Source: Pedobacter endophyticus
GTDB lineage: Bacteria; Bacteroidota; Bacteroidia; Sphingobacteriales; Sphingobacteriaceae
Reading direction: 5' to 3'
Length of the DNA stretch: 64,000 bases
NCBI RefSeq assembly: GCF_015679185.1
Contig: NZ_CP064939.1
Coordinates: 1,674,001 to 1,738,000 of the forward strand
The position numbers were made by a program, and so were the translations under genes. Positions 10,298 through 20,512 of this stretch are shown one piece after another (the first letter of the stretch is position 1; each line of letters begins with the position of its first letter). The notes under the pieces are model-generated. The model was not told the DNA's origin and ran no database searches. It saw only the letters and a list, made by a program, of their open reading frames with translations.

Positions 10298-11932
10298 TTA
10301 CCATCCTGTATTTTGAACCAGGTTGCGGTTCTTTGTAATTTCAGTGTAGGGTATTGGATAGCTATACATTTTTGGTGCTGAAAAGCTCACCTTCGCAGCC
10401 TCATATCGTTCATATACAAGTGCATTTCCATTTTTGGTTATGCGCATGCCATGTAGCGAACCGTTCAATACGTTCTCAGCAATCTTCCATCTTCGAATAT
10501 CCCAGAATCTTTGCTCCTCAAAAGCCATTTCAACCCTTCTTTCGTGCCTGATTATTTCCCTCATCTGCTCTTTGGTAAGATTAAGCGGTAAGGCAAAAGG
10601 CACTAATCCAGCACGCTTGCGGATATCCTCAATGGCCTTGTAAACATCTGCATCTGGCCCTGAAAACTCATTTTGTGCTTCTGCAAAATTCAACAGGATC
10701 TCTGCATACCTAAATAGGATAAAGTTGTGTGTCTGGCTGCTGAAGACTGTACTGGACGTAAAATCGCCCATAAATTTCCGCATGTAATAGCCTGTACGGG
10801 TTTGGGTTACAATTCCGCCGGGTTTGTCTTTTCCACCCTCAAAAGTTTCCACATTTCTGTTGAGCCATTTTAAGCCATTGTGAAATATGGTGAGATAAAA
10901 ACGTGGATCGCGATTTACATAAGGGTTGGCAGCATCATAAAGTGCTGATTGATTGTAGGGCTTACCATCTTTCATTTGGAAGGCATCAACCAATTCTTGC
11001 GTAGGGCTGGTATAGCCATTTGCAGTAACCGGCCCCGCGTAGCCAACTGGTGTATTGTTGTTTTCTACATCGGTGCCATTTGCCCTTTGAAATGCAAGAA
11101 TAACCTCCGTATTTTTTCGGGTGGTAAAAAGTGTACCGAAACTGGCGTGGAGAGAAAATACGTTCAATTTCATTACCTCTCTGGCAGCATCTGCTGCAGC
11201 TTTCCACTTCGGATCGTTGGCCGTTGCGCCGGCATTATACAAGGGGCTGGCCATATATAAAAGCAACCGCGACTTTAAGGCTAATGCTGCTGCCTGGGTA
11301 GCCCTTCCCAACTCTGCATCGCTTACCGGGTCTTTCCTTAAAGCGCCTTTAATGGCATCGCATTCGGTTAGGATGTATTCGACACATTGGGCCAACGTAT
11401 TTTTTGGAATGGAGAGATCATCATTCAACGTCAGTACCCTATCGCCCAATAAAGGGACACCGCCGTATCGCTTCACCAGTTCAAAATAAAAATACGCCCT
11501 GAGAAAACGGGCCTCTGCAACCCAATAATTTTTTTCTGTAATCATCGACTGCTTAAACGGAACCTTGCCTATATTGGCCAGAAAGATATTGGCCCGGCGA
11601 ATACCTGTATAATTTTTGGCCCATTGGTCATCGGGATTGTTGAAGGGACTAATTTGCCCGTTGGTAAACCGTTCAATTGTACTGGATGTTTGCGAAGCAA
11701 TAGCATCATCAGATGCAGACGCTAATATATTGCCCCCAATGCGGTTAAAACCGGTGGGCAGGTTGCTATAAGTTTCAATTAAAAATCCCCTGGCAAAATC
11801 TCCAACGGAGTCTTTTTCATCAAAAACATATTCCTCCGTCCATTGATTTAAGGGCGTTTTCTCAATATCATTTTTCTGGCATGCTGCTAAACATCCTGCC
11901 GCCAGTGCAATAACGTATATATATCTTTTCAT
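10298..11932 (-). CDS. SusD/RagB-family glycan-binding lipoprotein (pair 2)
   Basis: 544 residues with lipobox GCLAAC. Conserved SusD stretches are present: ARFLRAYFYFELVKRYGGVP, RYAEILLNFAEAQNE, ERRVEMAFEEQRFWDIRRWK and the C-terminal LVQNTGW. It is clearly paralogous to the SusD at 5456-7183, suggesting a duplicated SusCD pair that has diverged. The gene lies 5 bp downstream of the SusC at 11938. It should bind the glycan delivered to that transporter at the cell surface. Confidence 0.95.
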   Translation of the reverse strand: MKRYIYVIALAAGCLAACQKNDIEKTPLNQWTEEYVFDEKDSVGDFARGFLIETYSNLPTGFNRIGGNILASASDDAIASQTSSTIERFTNGQISPFNNPDDQWAKNYTGIRRANIFLANIGKVPFKQSMITEKNYWVAEARFLRAYFYFELVKRYGGVPLLGDRVLTLNDDLSIPKNTLAQCVEYILTECDAIKGALRKDPVSDAELGRATQAAALALKSRLLLYMASPLYNAGATANDPKWKAAADAAREVMKLNVFSLHASFGTLFTTRKNTEVILAFQRANGTDVENNNTPVGYAGPVTANGYTSPTQELVDAFQMKDGKPYNQSALYDAANPYVNRDPRFYLTIFHNGLKWLNRNVETFEGGKDKPGGIVTQTRTGYYMRKFMGDFTSSTVFSSQTHNFILFRYAEILLNFAEAQNEFSGPDADVYKAIEDIRKRAGLVPFALPLNLTKEQMREIIRHERRVEMAFEEQRFWDIRRWKIAENVLNGSLHGMRITKNGNALVYERYEAAKVSFSAPKMYSYPIPYTEITKNRNLVQNTGW

Positions 11933-11937
11933 AAGAT

Positions 11938-14900
11938 TTAAAATTTGATGTTAATACCCATGTTGATTACGCGTTGGGCGGGGTAAATGCTCCCGATGGT
12001 TTCGGGGTCTACCCTGTCGAATTCTGATTGGGTGAGCAGGTTGAGCCCGTTAGCAAATACACGGATAGAAGAAAGACCAATTTTATGACTTAATGAGCCC
12101 GGTAAGGTATAGCCAAGCTCAACATTTTTAAGCCTTAAGTAATTGCCATTTCTAAGCCAGAACGAAGAACTTGCCTGATTGTTGACATTGCTTCCGACGG
12201 TTAACCTGGGATAAGTTGCAGTTCCTGCAGTTGCAGGCGTCCAGCGGTTTAAATGATGTTCAAACGCCTGTCCTAATCCGTTGTTTTGAAACTCCCATTC
12301 GGTTGTACCCGATACATAAATGGTACGGTTTCTGGCGCCTTGCAACAAGGCCGAAAAATCAAACCCCTTATAGTTAATGCCCAGATTGAAACTATAATAA
12401 ACCATCGGTTTGTTTGATCTGAGGGCGGTTACATCAAATTCGTTAATGATCTGGTCGCCATTTAAATCTCTGTACTTAATATCGCCCGGAACAGGGTTAT
12501 AACCTGCAATTTTTGGGCTGGCATTAATTTCCTCAATCGTTTGAAAAAAGCCGTCGGCCAGATAACCAAATGTTTGGCTACCGCTTTGTCCGGTTCTTTT
12601 CATCCAGTCATATTCCCGAAAAACTTCGTCCTGATCAATCACTTTATTGCTTCCGGCAGAAATTATGGCAGAAACAAAATAGTTTAGATTATTGATATGA
12701 TTTCTATAGGTAGCCTGTAGGTCCAGTCCCCTGTAATCAGTAATTCCGATATTCTCCAGCGGATAAGTATTGCCAATAATTGATGCGCTTTTGCCTCTTT
12801 GCTGCATCAAATCGTAAAACCTGTTTTTATAGTAATCTACAGTTAAGTTAAAGGTGTTGTTAAAAAAATCAGCATCCATCCCGATGTTCAGTTTTCTTGC
12901 CTTTTCCCAGGTGGCATTTGGATTGGCCAGGGTAGCCTCTGTTTTGGTATAGGCGAATGTAGCACTGGTGCCAAAGTAATAGCCTACACCATCTGTATAA
13001 TATTGGTCGTAAACGAAATATCCGATATTGGCGTTTCCTGTCTTCCCATAAGAAGCACGAAGTTTGAGGTTATTTATCCAGCTTACATTTTCCTTTAAAA
13101 AGTTCTCTTTAGAAATATTCCACGCCACACCCACGGCCGGAAAATAACCGTACCTGTTGTTATCGAGGTACCTGTTTAACCCGCTATAACTCATGGCTAC
13201 CTCAAACATGTATTTCTCATCATAATCATAAGAAAACGAGCTGGCCAGTGTTTTATAATCGAGTGGTAAATTGGGGCCGTTTACATAAACGTTTTGAATG
13301 TTTCCGTTAAGCAGTGCACTTACATGATGCTTTTGAAAACTTCTGTCGAAACCTGCCTGAAACTCGCTGTATAAATTTTTGTTCTGAGCAGTATTTGTGC
13401 TCGATCCTGCATTTTGAACACCATCTACCTTAAATTTCTGGTAATCGTACTCGCCGGTAGCATTTGGCGTTTGCTTATACACAGCGAATGTTTTCGTTCT
13501 GTTTGTTGCATCTCCCAGCCCTGTATTAAATGAAAGGGTTGCTTTTACAAACAAGCCTTTCAAAACATCATCGAGCGTTCTTTTTAGAGAAAGATCGGCC
13601 GTAATGGTTCTGTTATAACTCAGTGTATAACCCGATCTGGTACTTAAGCCCCAGATATTGTTTTGAAAATCGTTATTTCCGCCAAGAGATCCGTTGCTGT
13701 TAAAGATAGGATAAGCATTATTCGGCGTAGTTGCCAAAGCACCGTATATACCCCCGCCTCCCGGGTAATTTCCATTTTCTATAGCACCAAAAAGATTAAG
13801 ATTTACAGATAAATTTTTGGTAATATCAACGTCGATATTTGATCGTAATAAATACCGTTTGTAATTAACATTGGTGTTATATGAATTGTCGTCTGACGTT
13901 TTGTACAGACCATCTTGATTTAAATAATCGACTGATACAAAATATCTTGCATTATTCCCTCCGCCTGACGTATTGAGGTTGTAACGAGAAAATATGGATG
14001 ATGGCTTAAGTATTTCATCATACCAATCAACATTGGGATGGCCAATAGGGTCCGAGCCATCTTTATAAGCCTGTAAATCGGCCTGAGTATAAATTTCTGC
14101 CTTACCATCATTTCTTAGTGCCTCATTAAATAACGAAGCATAATTGTAGGCATCCAGCGCTTTGGGAATAGTTGTGGATGACTGAATACCTCTTTGCGCA
14201 GTAAATGAAACCTTTTGCTTCCCAATCTCGCCCTGTTTGGTTTTGATTAGTATAACGCCACCCGACGACCGTTGGCCCAGCATTACAGTACTTAACGCAT
14301 CCTTTAAAATAGTAATGGATTCGATTTGTTCAGGATCTATGGAAGTAAGATCTCTTGGAATGCCATTCACCAGGATCTGCGGAGCAACTCCTCTGATAGA
14401 AGCACCCACAAAATCGTTGCCCGGTTCGCCATTTGCCTGTAGTGTCGTCAAACCCGGAAGTCGACCGGTAAGGGCATTTAAATACGATACGGTTGGCGAT
14501 TGGGCCAGTTCCCTTGAATAAATATCTGCATAAGATTGAATACTGGTCGATTTCTTGCGTGGTCCGTACAAACTATTAAATGTTTTTTCGGTTTGCGTAC
14601 TCTCTGTTAAAGGAAGATTTAGGTTTTGCCCTACCACCTCAATTTCCTTTGTTAAGTATCCATTAAGTGAAAACACCAGTATTTCACCCGGCTCTCCCGT
14701 TATGGTGTATTTTCCGCTTCTGTCGGTTAAGGTGTGCTCCCCCTTAGCTTTATTAAGTACGGTTACGCCAAACAATGGCTCTCCGTATATATCAGAAATT
14801 ATGCCCTTTAAGGTGCCCGAAAGTAAGGTCTCTTGCGTCTTACTTACAGAACTGTTTTGGGCTAATCCGCTGAACGGGATTAAGCCCAGGCAAATTAATT

Positions 14901-14964
14901 GCAAAAAAAGTAACTCATGCCTTGGTTTAAGGTACATTACCTTCTTTAAGTAACGTTTCATCAT
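11938..14964 (-). CDS. SusC/RagA-family TonB-dependent transporter (pair 2), first gene of the locus
   Basis: 1008 residues. A carboxypeptidase-D-like domain covers about residues 50-115, then a plug with ALTGRLPGL, ASIRGVAPQILVNG and DPEQIESITILKDALSTVMLG, then a barrel ending INMGINIKF. The usual VVVGYG linker is absent; the equivalent stretch reads SLYGPRKKSTSIQ, a divergent form. The N-terminus MMKRYLKKVMYLKPRHELLF is long for a signal peptide, so a start further downstream is possible, though no better ATG was seen. As first gene of the minus-strand operon it faces the regulator gene at 15204 across 239 bp, which should carry the regulated promoter. No TAnnTTTG box was identified there. 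Confidence 0.93.
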   Translation of the reverse strand: MMKRYLKKVMYLKPRHELLFLQLICLGLIPFSGLAQNSSVSKTQETLLSGTLKGIISDIYGEPLFGVTVLNKAKGEHTLTDRSGKYTITGEPGEILVFSLNGYLTKEIEVVGQNLNLPLTESTQTEKTFNSLYGPRKKSTSIQSYADIYSRELAQSPTVSYLNALTGRLPGLTTLQANGEPGNDFVGASIRGVAPQILVNGIPRDLTSIDPEQIESITILKDALSTVMLGQRSSGGVILIKTKQGEIGKQKVSFTAQRGIQSSTTIPKALDAYNYASLFNEALRNDGKAEIYTQADLQAYKDGSDPIGHPNVDWYDEILKPSSIFSRYNLNTSGGGNNARYFVSVDYLNQDGLYKTSDDNSYNTNVNYKRYLLRSNIDVDITKNLSVNLNLFGAIENGNYPGGGGIYGALATTPNNAYPIFNSNGSLGGNNDFQNNIWGLSTRSGYTLSYNRTITADLSLKRTLDDVLKGLFVKATLSFNTGLGDATNRTKTFAVYKQTPNATGEYDYQKFKVDGVQNAGSSTNTAQNKNLYSEFQAGFDRSFQKHHVSALLNGNIQNVYVNGPNLPLDYKTLASSFSYDYDEKYMFEVAMSYSGLNRYLDNNRYGYFPAVGVAWNISKENFLKENVSWINNLKLRASYGKTGNANIGYFVYDQYYTDGVGYYFGTSATFAYTKTEATLANPNATWEKARKLNIGMDADFFNNTFNLTVDYYKNRFYDLMQQRGKSASIIGNTYPLENIGITDYRGLDLQATYRNHINNLNYFVSAIISAGSNKVIDQDEVFREYDWMKRTGQSGSQTFGYLADGFFQTIEEINASPKIAGYNPVPGDIKYRDLNGDQIINEFDVTALRSNKPMVYYSFNLGINYKGFDFSALLQGARNRTIYVSGTTEWEFQNNGLGQAFEHHLNRWTPATAGTATYPRLTVGSNVNNQASSSFWLRNGNYLRLKNVELGYTLPGSLSHKIGLSSIRVFANGLNLLTQSEFDRVDPETIGSIYPAQRVINMGINIKF

Positions 14965-15203
14965 AGTTTGTTTTGTTTAGGGTTGATATTGCTAGCGCGC
15001 AACAAATATTTGGCTTGGGTAAAGTTGTCGAGATGCGAAAACTTAAAGGGGTGAAGAATCTGTTTATCTGGGTAGAAAATCTTGTTTTTGCATCAAAACA
15101 TAAAATTCATGCGTTTCAAAGTCATTTAATACTTCCTGAAATTGTATTTTTAGGGATCATACTGCCGTAAAATCCCTATTGTCTTTAGAAATCACATCCC
15201 CAG

Positions 15204-18200
15204 ATGAAAAAAAGAATCCTTTTCATACTTTCTATTGTAATTTTAAACTTATACTGTAAAGCTCAGGAGCTCATTTTCAATCATTTAATGACGGAGAATG
15301 GCTTATCGCAAAATTCTATTTTCGCAATTACACAAGATAGCCACGGATTTATGTGGTATGGCTCCAGGTTTGGGCTCAACAGATACGATGGCAATCAGTT
15401 CAGGTTATATAAAAGCAATGCGGCTGATTCGAATACCTTAACAGACGATTACATTACGGCATTGTACAGCGATACCCAAGGGATATTGTGGGTTGGAACG
15501 GCAAACGGCCTAAACAAATTCAATCCCAAAAAAAACACCTTCGAAAGAATCTATTTAAACCAGGAAAACCCGACGCATACTCATAACGGAATCAAAAATA
15601 TTTATCAAGACAGAACAGGCCATTTGTGGGTTGCTACCAATCATGGTCTTTATTTACTCGCTAACCGCAACATAAATCAGTTCGTCTCTGCCGGACATTT
15701 CGGATTGCCCGGCAATATTGCAAAAAGCGAAATATTAAGTATTTACGAAGACAAGGATGGTTTTTTATGGATTGGAACCAATCAAGGGCTCAGCCAGGCG
15801 CTATTCAACAAGCGTCTTTATCTTAAAAAAACATTTACCAGTTCTGAAATATCGGGCAGCCTAAGCGATAATGCAGTAACTGATATTATAGAAGATAACC
15901 AGCACAACCTTTGGATAGCTACCGAAAACGGGGGGCTGAATCTGTTTAACAAGAAAAGCCAAACATTTACGCCGTTTTTACATCGGGAGGGCAACAATAA
16001 CAGCATTGTACATAATGCCATTCGTAGAATTATTAAACATTCGTCTGGCGAACTCTGGATTGGCACACAGGAAGGATTGAGCATATTTGATCCGATAACC
16101 AAAAACTTTCGTACTTTCCAGCACCGAAAAGCCAATTTCCGCAGCCTTAACCAAAATTCGATCTATAGTATATATGAAGATTTAAATGGATCAGTATGGA
16201 TTGGTACCTACTACGGTGGCGTAAATGTAGCCTATGCCAACCCTACCGACTTTAAAAGCTGGCAATACAACGATAAGCTTCCGGGGATTAGCCATAATGT
16301 AATCAGCTCAATTTCGGAAACCAGCGCTAACAATCTTTGGATTGGTACCGAAGGCGGCGGGTTAAATTACTATGACTGGGCTTCGGGCGGGTTTACAGCG
16401 TACAAACACACATCAGCTGACTACGGAAGCATTGGCTCCGACCTGATAAAAATTCTTTACAAAGACCGCTCGGGAAATTTATGGATTGGCACCCATGGCG
16501 GGGGATTAAACCTCTTTGACCCATTAACGCGTAAATTCAAACGCCTACTGAGCTACAAAGCAGATTTAAATATTACACGTTCGGAAATCGTAACCCTACT
16601 GGAAGATAGTTATGGAACATTTTGGGTTGGCAGCCAGAGTGGATTAAGAATTTTCAACAAGGAAAAAACCGACCTGAAACCTTTAATGGCACCCTCGGTA
16701 CTGAAAACGTTTGAGGATAAGAACATCAAGGTTCTCTTTGAAGACTCGCGTAAAAACATCTGGATTGCCGCCACAACTGGCCTGTACGTATACTCAAAAA
16801 CCTTTAACACCATACGTTCCTATAAACTGCCAAAAGGCAGCAACAGCGTAAGTACTAATTCCAATTATATAAACTGTATCGTGGAAGATGCCCGTGGCAA
16901 TATTTGGCTTGGGCTGTATTACGGCGGATTAACTTATTACGATCCCAGAATTAACAAATTTGCTGAAAATTACACCACCAAAGATGGCTTATCGCACAAT
17001 AATGTAGTAGGAATAATTGAGGACAACAAGCAACAGCTTTGGATCAGTACATCAAACGGCTTAAACAAGTTTGATCCAATGCATAAAACCTTCCAGATTT
17101 ATACTACAAGCGATGGCCTTGCCGGGGATGAATTTAATTATAACTCATTTTTCGCGAGCAAAAATGGGGAGTTGTTCTTTGGTGGCTACAATGGTCTTAC
17201 GCATTTCTTTCCAAACCAGATCCAAAAAAATAACTACAAAGCGCCTATTGAGTTTACCGGACTTAGGTTGTTTAATATGCCTGTAAAAATAAATGCCCCG
17301 GATGGACTGTTACAGGAAGACCCTGGGTTTACCAAAAAATTAAGGTTTAAACACGATCAAAATGTTTTCACTATTGAATTTGCGCTGCTCAATTATATAA
17401 AATCAGACAAAAATAAGTATGCCTATAAGCTGAAAGGTATCAACGATCAATGGATAGAAACCAATACTCCCGCCGCCACTTACACTAACCTCCCACCCGG
17501 AGTCTACAGTTTACTGGTAAAGGGAGCAAATAATGACGGGGTATGGAGTGTGCCCATGAGCCTGCAAATAGAAATACTTCCACCATTTTACAAAACGTGG
17601 TGGGCGTTTTGCATTTACGCCATTTTAGTGATAGTGATTTTGTTTTTTATTACGAGGTTTTTTTACCTGAGGCAGCTGATCGCCAAAGATAAAGAGCTTC
17701 ATCAAGTGAAATTAAACTTCTTTACCAATGTTTCTCATGAGATCAGAACGCATTTAACACTCATTATGGCGCCAATAGAAAGCATGATGAATGATAACCA
17801 GAACAATGCAACGATAAATAAGCACTTGACGAGTGTAAAAAACAATGCCGATCGTTTACTAAAACTCGTAAGCGAGCTGCTCGACTTTAGAAAAGCGGAA
17901 ACAAAAAACCTAAAACTTCATTTGGCTGAACATAATCTGGTTTCGTTTATTCAGGATATCTATAATTCCTTCACTGAACTATCCAGAAAAAAGAATATTA
18001 AATTCTCATTTCATTATGAGGAAGATCCAATTTTGCTGGATTTCGATAAGGAACAACTTGAGAAAGTTTTTTTCAACCTGATTTCAAATGCCTTTAAATT
18101 TACGCCCGAAGGCGGAAGTATTACCATTGGTATTCAACGACAGAAAAATAAGGTTATCATCAATGTGGCTGATACCGGGCGTGGCATTGCAGCTGAATAC

Positions 18201-19274
18201 CTTGACCGGTTGTTTACGAACTTTTTTCAGGTGGATGATTACAATATCCAGAATACCGGGTACGGCATCGGACTTGCGCTCTCTAAAAACATCGTAATGC
18301 TCCACAACGGCGAAATCGATGTTACGAGTGTTCCTTCAAGTGGCAATTCACCGGGAAATACAAATTTCACGGTGACACTATTGGCTGGCAAACCTCATTT
18401 TAAAAGTACATCCTACCTGCCAACGCCCCAAACGCCGCATGATGCTGATTTGCCGGCGGAGATGAACGTCGCGAAAACGGCGGAAACCACTCAAAACCTA
18501 CTTCAGAATACTGTTCAAAAACGGAGCATATTAGTTGTGGAAGACCATTACGACCTCCGGTTACTAATTAAGGAATCTCTGGAAGACAATTACCATGTCA
18601 GCATTGCCGAAAACGGATTGGACGGTTGGAAAAAAGCAATAACGGAGATTCCCGAGTTGATCATTAGTGACGTTATGATGCCAGAGATGGATGGTTTTAC
18701 TCTTTGTAATAAGCTTAAATCAGATGAAAGAACCAGCCATATTCCAGTTGTACTTTTAACCGCTAAAACTGCCGAAAGCGACCTCATCCAGGGCTTATCC
18801 GGTGGGGCCGACCTTTATCTCACCAAGCCTTTCAGCAAAAAAGTGCTTCAGCTAAGTGTTGGCAATCTGTTAATGTTGCGTGACACCATGCGTAGGAAAT
18901 TCAGCCAATCCTTTATTCTAGAACCAACTCACATCAATGTTGATTCAATGGACGAAAAATTTCTTTCAAAGCTTGTACAGATTATAGAAGATAATATGGA
19001 GAATGAACATTTTGGAGTGGAGATTCTTTCGGAGAAAATAGGTATGAGCCAGTCGGTATTATATAAGAAGATCAAAGCACTTACAGATATGTCGGTAAAT
19101 GATTTTTCTAAGTCGATCCGCCTGAAAAGGGCTGCGCAATTACTTCAAGAAAAGCAGTTTAAGGTATATGAAATCGGGTACATGGTCGGATTTGCAGATC
19201 GCAAATACTTTAGCCGGGAGTTTAAAAAACAGTTTGGGACAACGCCAACTGAGTATAATAAAAAAATGCCATAA
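15204..19274 (+). CDS. Hybrid two-component system regulator (propeller sensor, kinase, receiver, AraC HTH)
   Basis: 1356 residues. A signal peptide (1-21) is followed by many two-component regulator propeller repeats (pattern NLWIGT...GGLN/LWISTSNGLNKF) to about residue 690. Then come a Y_Y_Y domain (about 710-785), one membrane helix (WWAFCIYAILVIVILFF), and a HisKA domain with His845. An HATPase domain carries the N (LISNAFKFT) and G (DTGRGIA, GYGIGLAL) boxes. The receiver has Asp1156 in ISDVMMPEMDG, and an AraC-type HTH covers the last ~100 residues. It should sense a glycan fragment in the periplasm and activate the divergent SusCD locus. The H-box reads SHEIRTHLTL: the normally conserved Pro is His850, a one-base change (CCN to CAT). 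The rest of the kinase core looks intact. Confidence 0.96.
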   Translation: MKKRILFILSIVILNLYCKAQELIFNHLMTENGLSQNSIFAITQDSHGFMWYGSRFGLNRYDGNQFRLYKSNAADSNTLTDDYITALYSDTQGILWVGTANGLNKFNPKKNTFERIYLNQENPTHTHNGIKNIYQDRTGHLWVATNHGLYLLANRNINQFVSAGHFGLPGNIAKSEILSIYEDKDGFLWIGTNQGLSQALFNKRLYLKKTFTSSEISGSLSDNAVTDIIEDNQHNLWIATENGGLNLFNKKSQTFTPFLHREGNNNSIVHNAIRRIIKHSSGELWIGTQEGLSIFDPITKNFRTFQHRKANFRSLNQNSIYSIYEDLNGSVWIGTYYGGVNVAYANPTDFKSWQYNDKLPGISHNVISSISETSANNLWIGTEGGGLNYYDWASGGFTAYKHTSADYGSIGSDLIKILYKDRSGNLWIGTHGGGLNLFDPLTRKFKRLLSYKADLNITRSEIVTLLEDSYGTFWVGSQSGLRIFNKEKTDLKPLMAPSVLKTFEDKNIKVLFEDSRKNIWIAATTGLYVYSKTFNTIRSYKLPKGSNSVSTNSNYINCIVEDARGNIWLGLYYGGLTYYDPRINKFAENYTTKDGLSHNNVVGIIEDNKQQLWISTSNGLNKFDPMHKTFQIYTTSDGLAGDEFNYNSFFASKNGELFFGGYNGLTHFFPNQIQKNNYKAPIEFTGLRLFNMPVKINAPDGLLQEDPGFTKKLRFKHDQNVFTIEFALLNYIKSDKNKYAYKLKGINDQWIETNTPAATYTNLPPGVYSLLVKGANNDGVWSVPMSLQIEILPPFYKTWWAFCIYAILVIVILFFITRFFYLRQLIAKDKELHQVKLNFFTNVSHEIRTHLTLIMAPIESMMNDNQNNATINKHLTSVKNNADRLLKLVSELLDFRKAETKNLKLHLAEHNLVSFIQDIYNSFTELSRKKNIKFSFHYEEDPILLDFDKEQLEKVFFNLISNAFKFTPEGGSITIGIQRQKNKVIINVADTGRGIAAEYLDRLFTNFFQVDDYNIQNTGYGIGLALSKNIVMLHNGEIDVTSVPSSGNSPGNTNFTVTLLAGKPHFKSTSYLPTPQTPHDADLPAEMNVAKTAETTQNLLQNTVQKRSILVVEDHYDLRLLIKESLEDNYHVSIAENGLDGWKKAITEIPELIISDVMMPEMDGFTLCNKLKSDERTSHIPVVLLTAKTAESDLIQGLSGGADLYLTKPFSKKVLQLSVGNLLMLRDTMRRKFSQSFILEPTHINVDSMDEKFLSKLVQIIEDNMENEHFGVEILSEKIGMSQSVLYKKIKALTDMSVNDFSKSIRLKRAAQLLQEKQFKVYEIGYMVGFADRKYFSREFKKQFGTTPTEYNKKMP

Positions 19275-19372
19275 CTGTAGCCCATTAAAAGCAAAGCAAC
19301 GCCTGCCTGTTTAGTTTTCACCTGTAGTGCTTGTCTATTCGTTTATAAATGTATACCTTGAACTTAAAGGAA

Positions 19373-20011
19373 ATGAAAGACAAAGTTGAAAAGAGGCCGG
19401 TGAGGAATAAAGAGCAAAGCAAGCAAAAGTTTCTCGATGCTGTAGGAAAAATAATAACTGAAAAAGGCTTCCCAGGCCTTAAAATTAACGATATTGCAGC
19501 AACTGCAGGATTGGATAAAAAACTAATTTATCGGTACTTTGGCAATTTACAGCAGCTTATCGATCAATACATCAGTACTCAAGATTTCTGGAGCAATGTA
19601 AATGAAGAACAAACCTTCGAAAAGATTGAAGATGGCGGAAAAACATTTGTAAAGTCGGCCCTCAAAGCTCAATTTGAATACATCAGGCAAAATGAAGCAT
19701 TCAGAAAGCTTCTGCTTTGGCGATTATCTGAAGAAAAAGAATCGCTTAGAAAACTTACAGAGAATCAGGAGGCAAGCGGAGAAGCCCTTTTTAAGAGCTT
19801 TATTGATCCACATTTTGGTAAAAAAGCAGAACAATTCCGGGCAATCTCTGCAATTTTGGTTTCGGGCATTTACTATCTTAACCTGTTTTCGCAGTTTAAT
19901 GGTAGCGTTTTTTGCGGTATTGATTTAAACACCCCCGAGGGCAAACACAGCATCGAGGAAGCCCTGAACCTCCTTGTAGATTTGAGCTACGAAAATATTT
20001 CCGACCATTGA
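19373..20011 (+). CDS. TetR/AcrR-family transcriptional regulator
   Basis: About 212 residues from the ATG at 19373, which has an AAAGGA stretch just upstream; an in-frame ATG at 19349 would add 8 residues. The N-terminal HTH is clear: FLDAVGKIITEKGFPGLKIND, then AATAGLDKKLIYRYFGN, the recognition helix. The C-terminal ligand-binding domain is all-helical and unassigned. It lies ~100 bp after the hybrid regulator in the same direction, with no obvious target beside it. A hairpin terminator follows at 20039. Ligand unknown. Confidence 0.9.
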   Translation: MKDKVEKRPVRNKEQSKQKFLDAVGKIITEKGFPGLKINDIAATAGLDKKLIYRYFGNLQQLIDQYISTQDFWSNVNEEQTFEKIEDGGKTFVKSALKAQFEYIRQNEAFRKLLLWRLSEEKESLRKLTENQEASGEALFKSFIDPHFGKKAEQFRAISAILVSGIYYLNLFSQFNGSVFCGIDLNTPEGKHSIEEALNLLVDLSYENISDH

Positions 20012-20038
20012 CGACTTATTTAAATATAGGTCCCCACC

Positions 20039-20056
20039 TGGCGCAAGCGCCATTTT
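20039..20056 (+). terminator. Probable intrinsic terminator after the TetR gene
   Basis: TGGCGC AA GCGCCA is a perfect 6-bp stem, very GC-rich, followed by TTTTAC. It lies 28 bp after the TetR stop codon. Confidence 0.6.
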
Positions 20057-20164
20057 ACCACAATTTAGCCATTCGACGCGTAGCAGGTCTTAAATTCCAG
20101 TAAATCCCCGGCAAAAAATTCATATAAATAACTAACGATTAGCGAATTAAAATAATGTCGTAGC

Positions 20165-20197
20165 TTGTCACTATTTAGGGACTTTTGTCTATATTTG
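20165..20197 (+). promoter_or_regulatory. Bacteroidota-type promoter upstream of the small membrane gene
   Basis: TATATTTG at 20190-20197 matches the TAnnTTTG -7 element. A TTG at 20165 lies 22 bp upstream, within the range tolerated for the -33 element. The start codon is 76 bp downstream at 20273. Confidence 0.5.
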
Positions 20198-20272
20198 GAC
20201 TGTTTATCGACATCACAGGATGACTAGCACAGAATTTAGAAATTTAAGACTTTAAAATAAATACCAACCCTA

Positions 20273-20512
20273 ATGAAAACTGAAGTTTCAGATCAGCCTA
20301 TTGAATCATTAAAAAAACAGCGAAACTTAATGAAAGGCGTAGCTATAGGCTATGCGCTGGTAATGGCGGTGGCAATAAGCTTAGCCTTGTATTTAACCTT
20401 TACAAAACAACAGGCTTATTTACTTGCTATTCTTCCGGTTTGCCTGATCGTGATGATCCCTATATTGATGAGAGTTAGTCAACTTAACAAGGCTATAAAA
20501 ACCAGAAATTAG
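20273..20512 (+). CDS. Small two-helix membrane protein, function unknown
   Basis: 79 residues. A charged N-terminal amphipathic segment (QPIESLKKQRNLMKGV) precedes two hydrophobic helices separated by TFTKQQAY, and the tail is basic (RVSQLNKAIKTRN). I do not recognise a named family. The same layout recurs in the 83-residue protein at 21581. Its stop codon TAG overlaps the GTG start of the DUF3667 gene by one base (TAGTG), so the two are translationally coupled and probably act together in the membrane. Confidence 0.7.
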   Translation: MKTEVSDQPIESLKKQRNLMKGVAIGYALVMAVAISLALYLTFTKQQAYLLAILPVCLIVMIPILMRVSQLNKAIKTRN

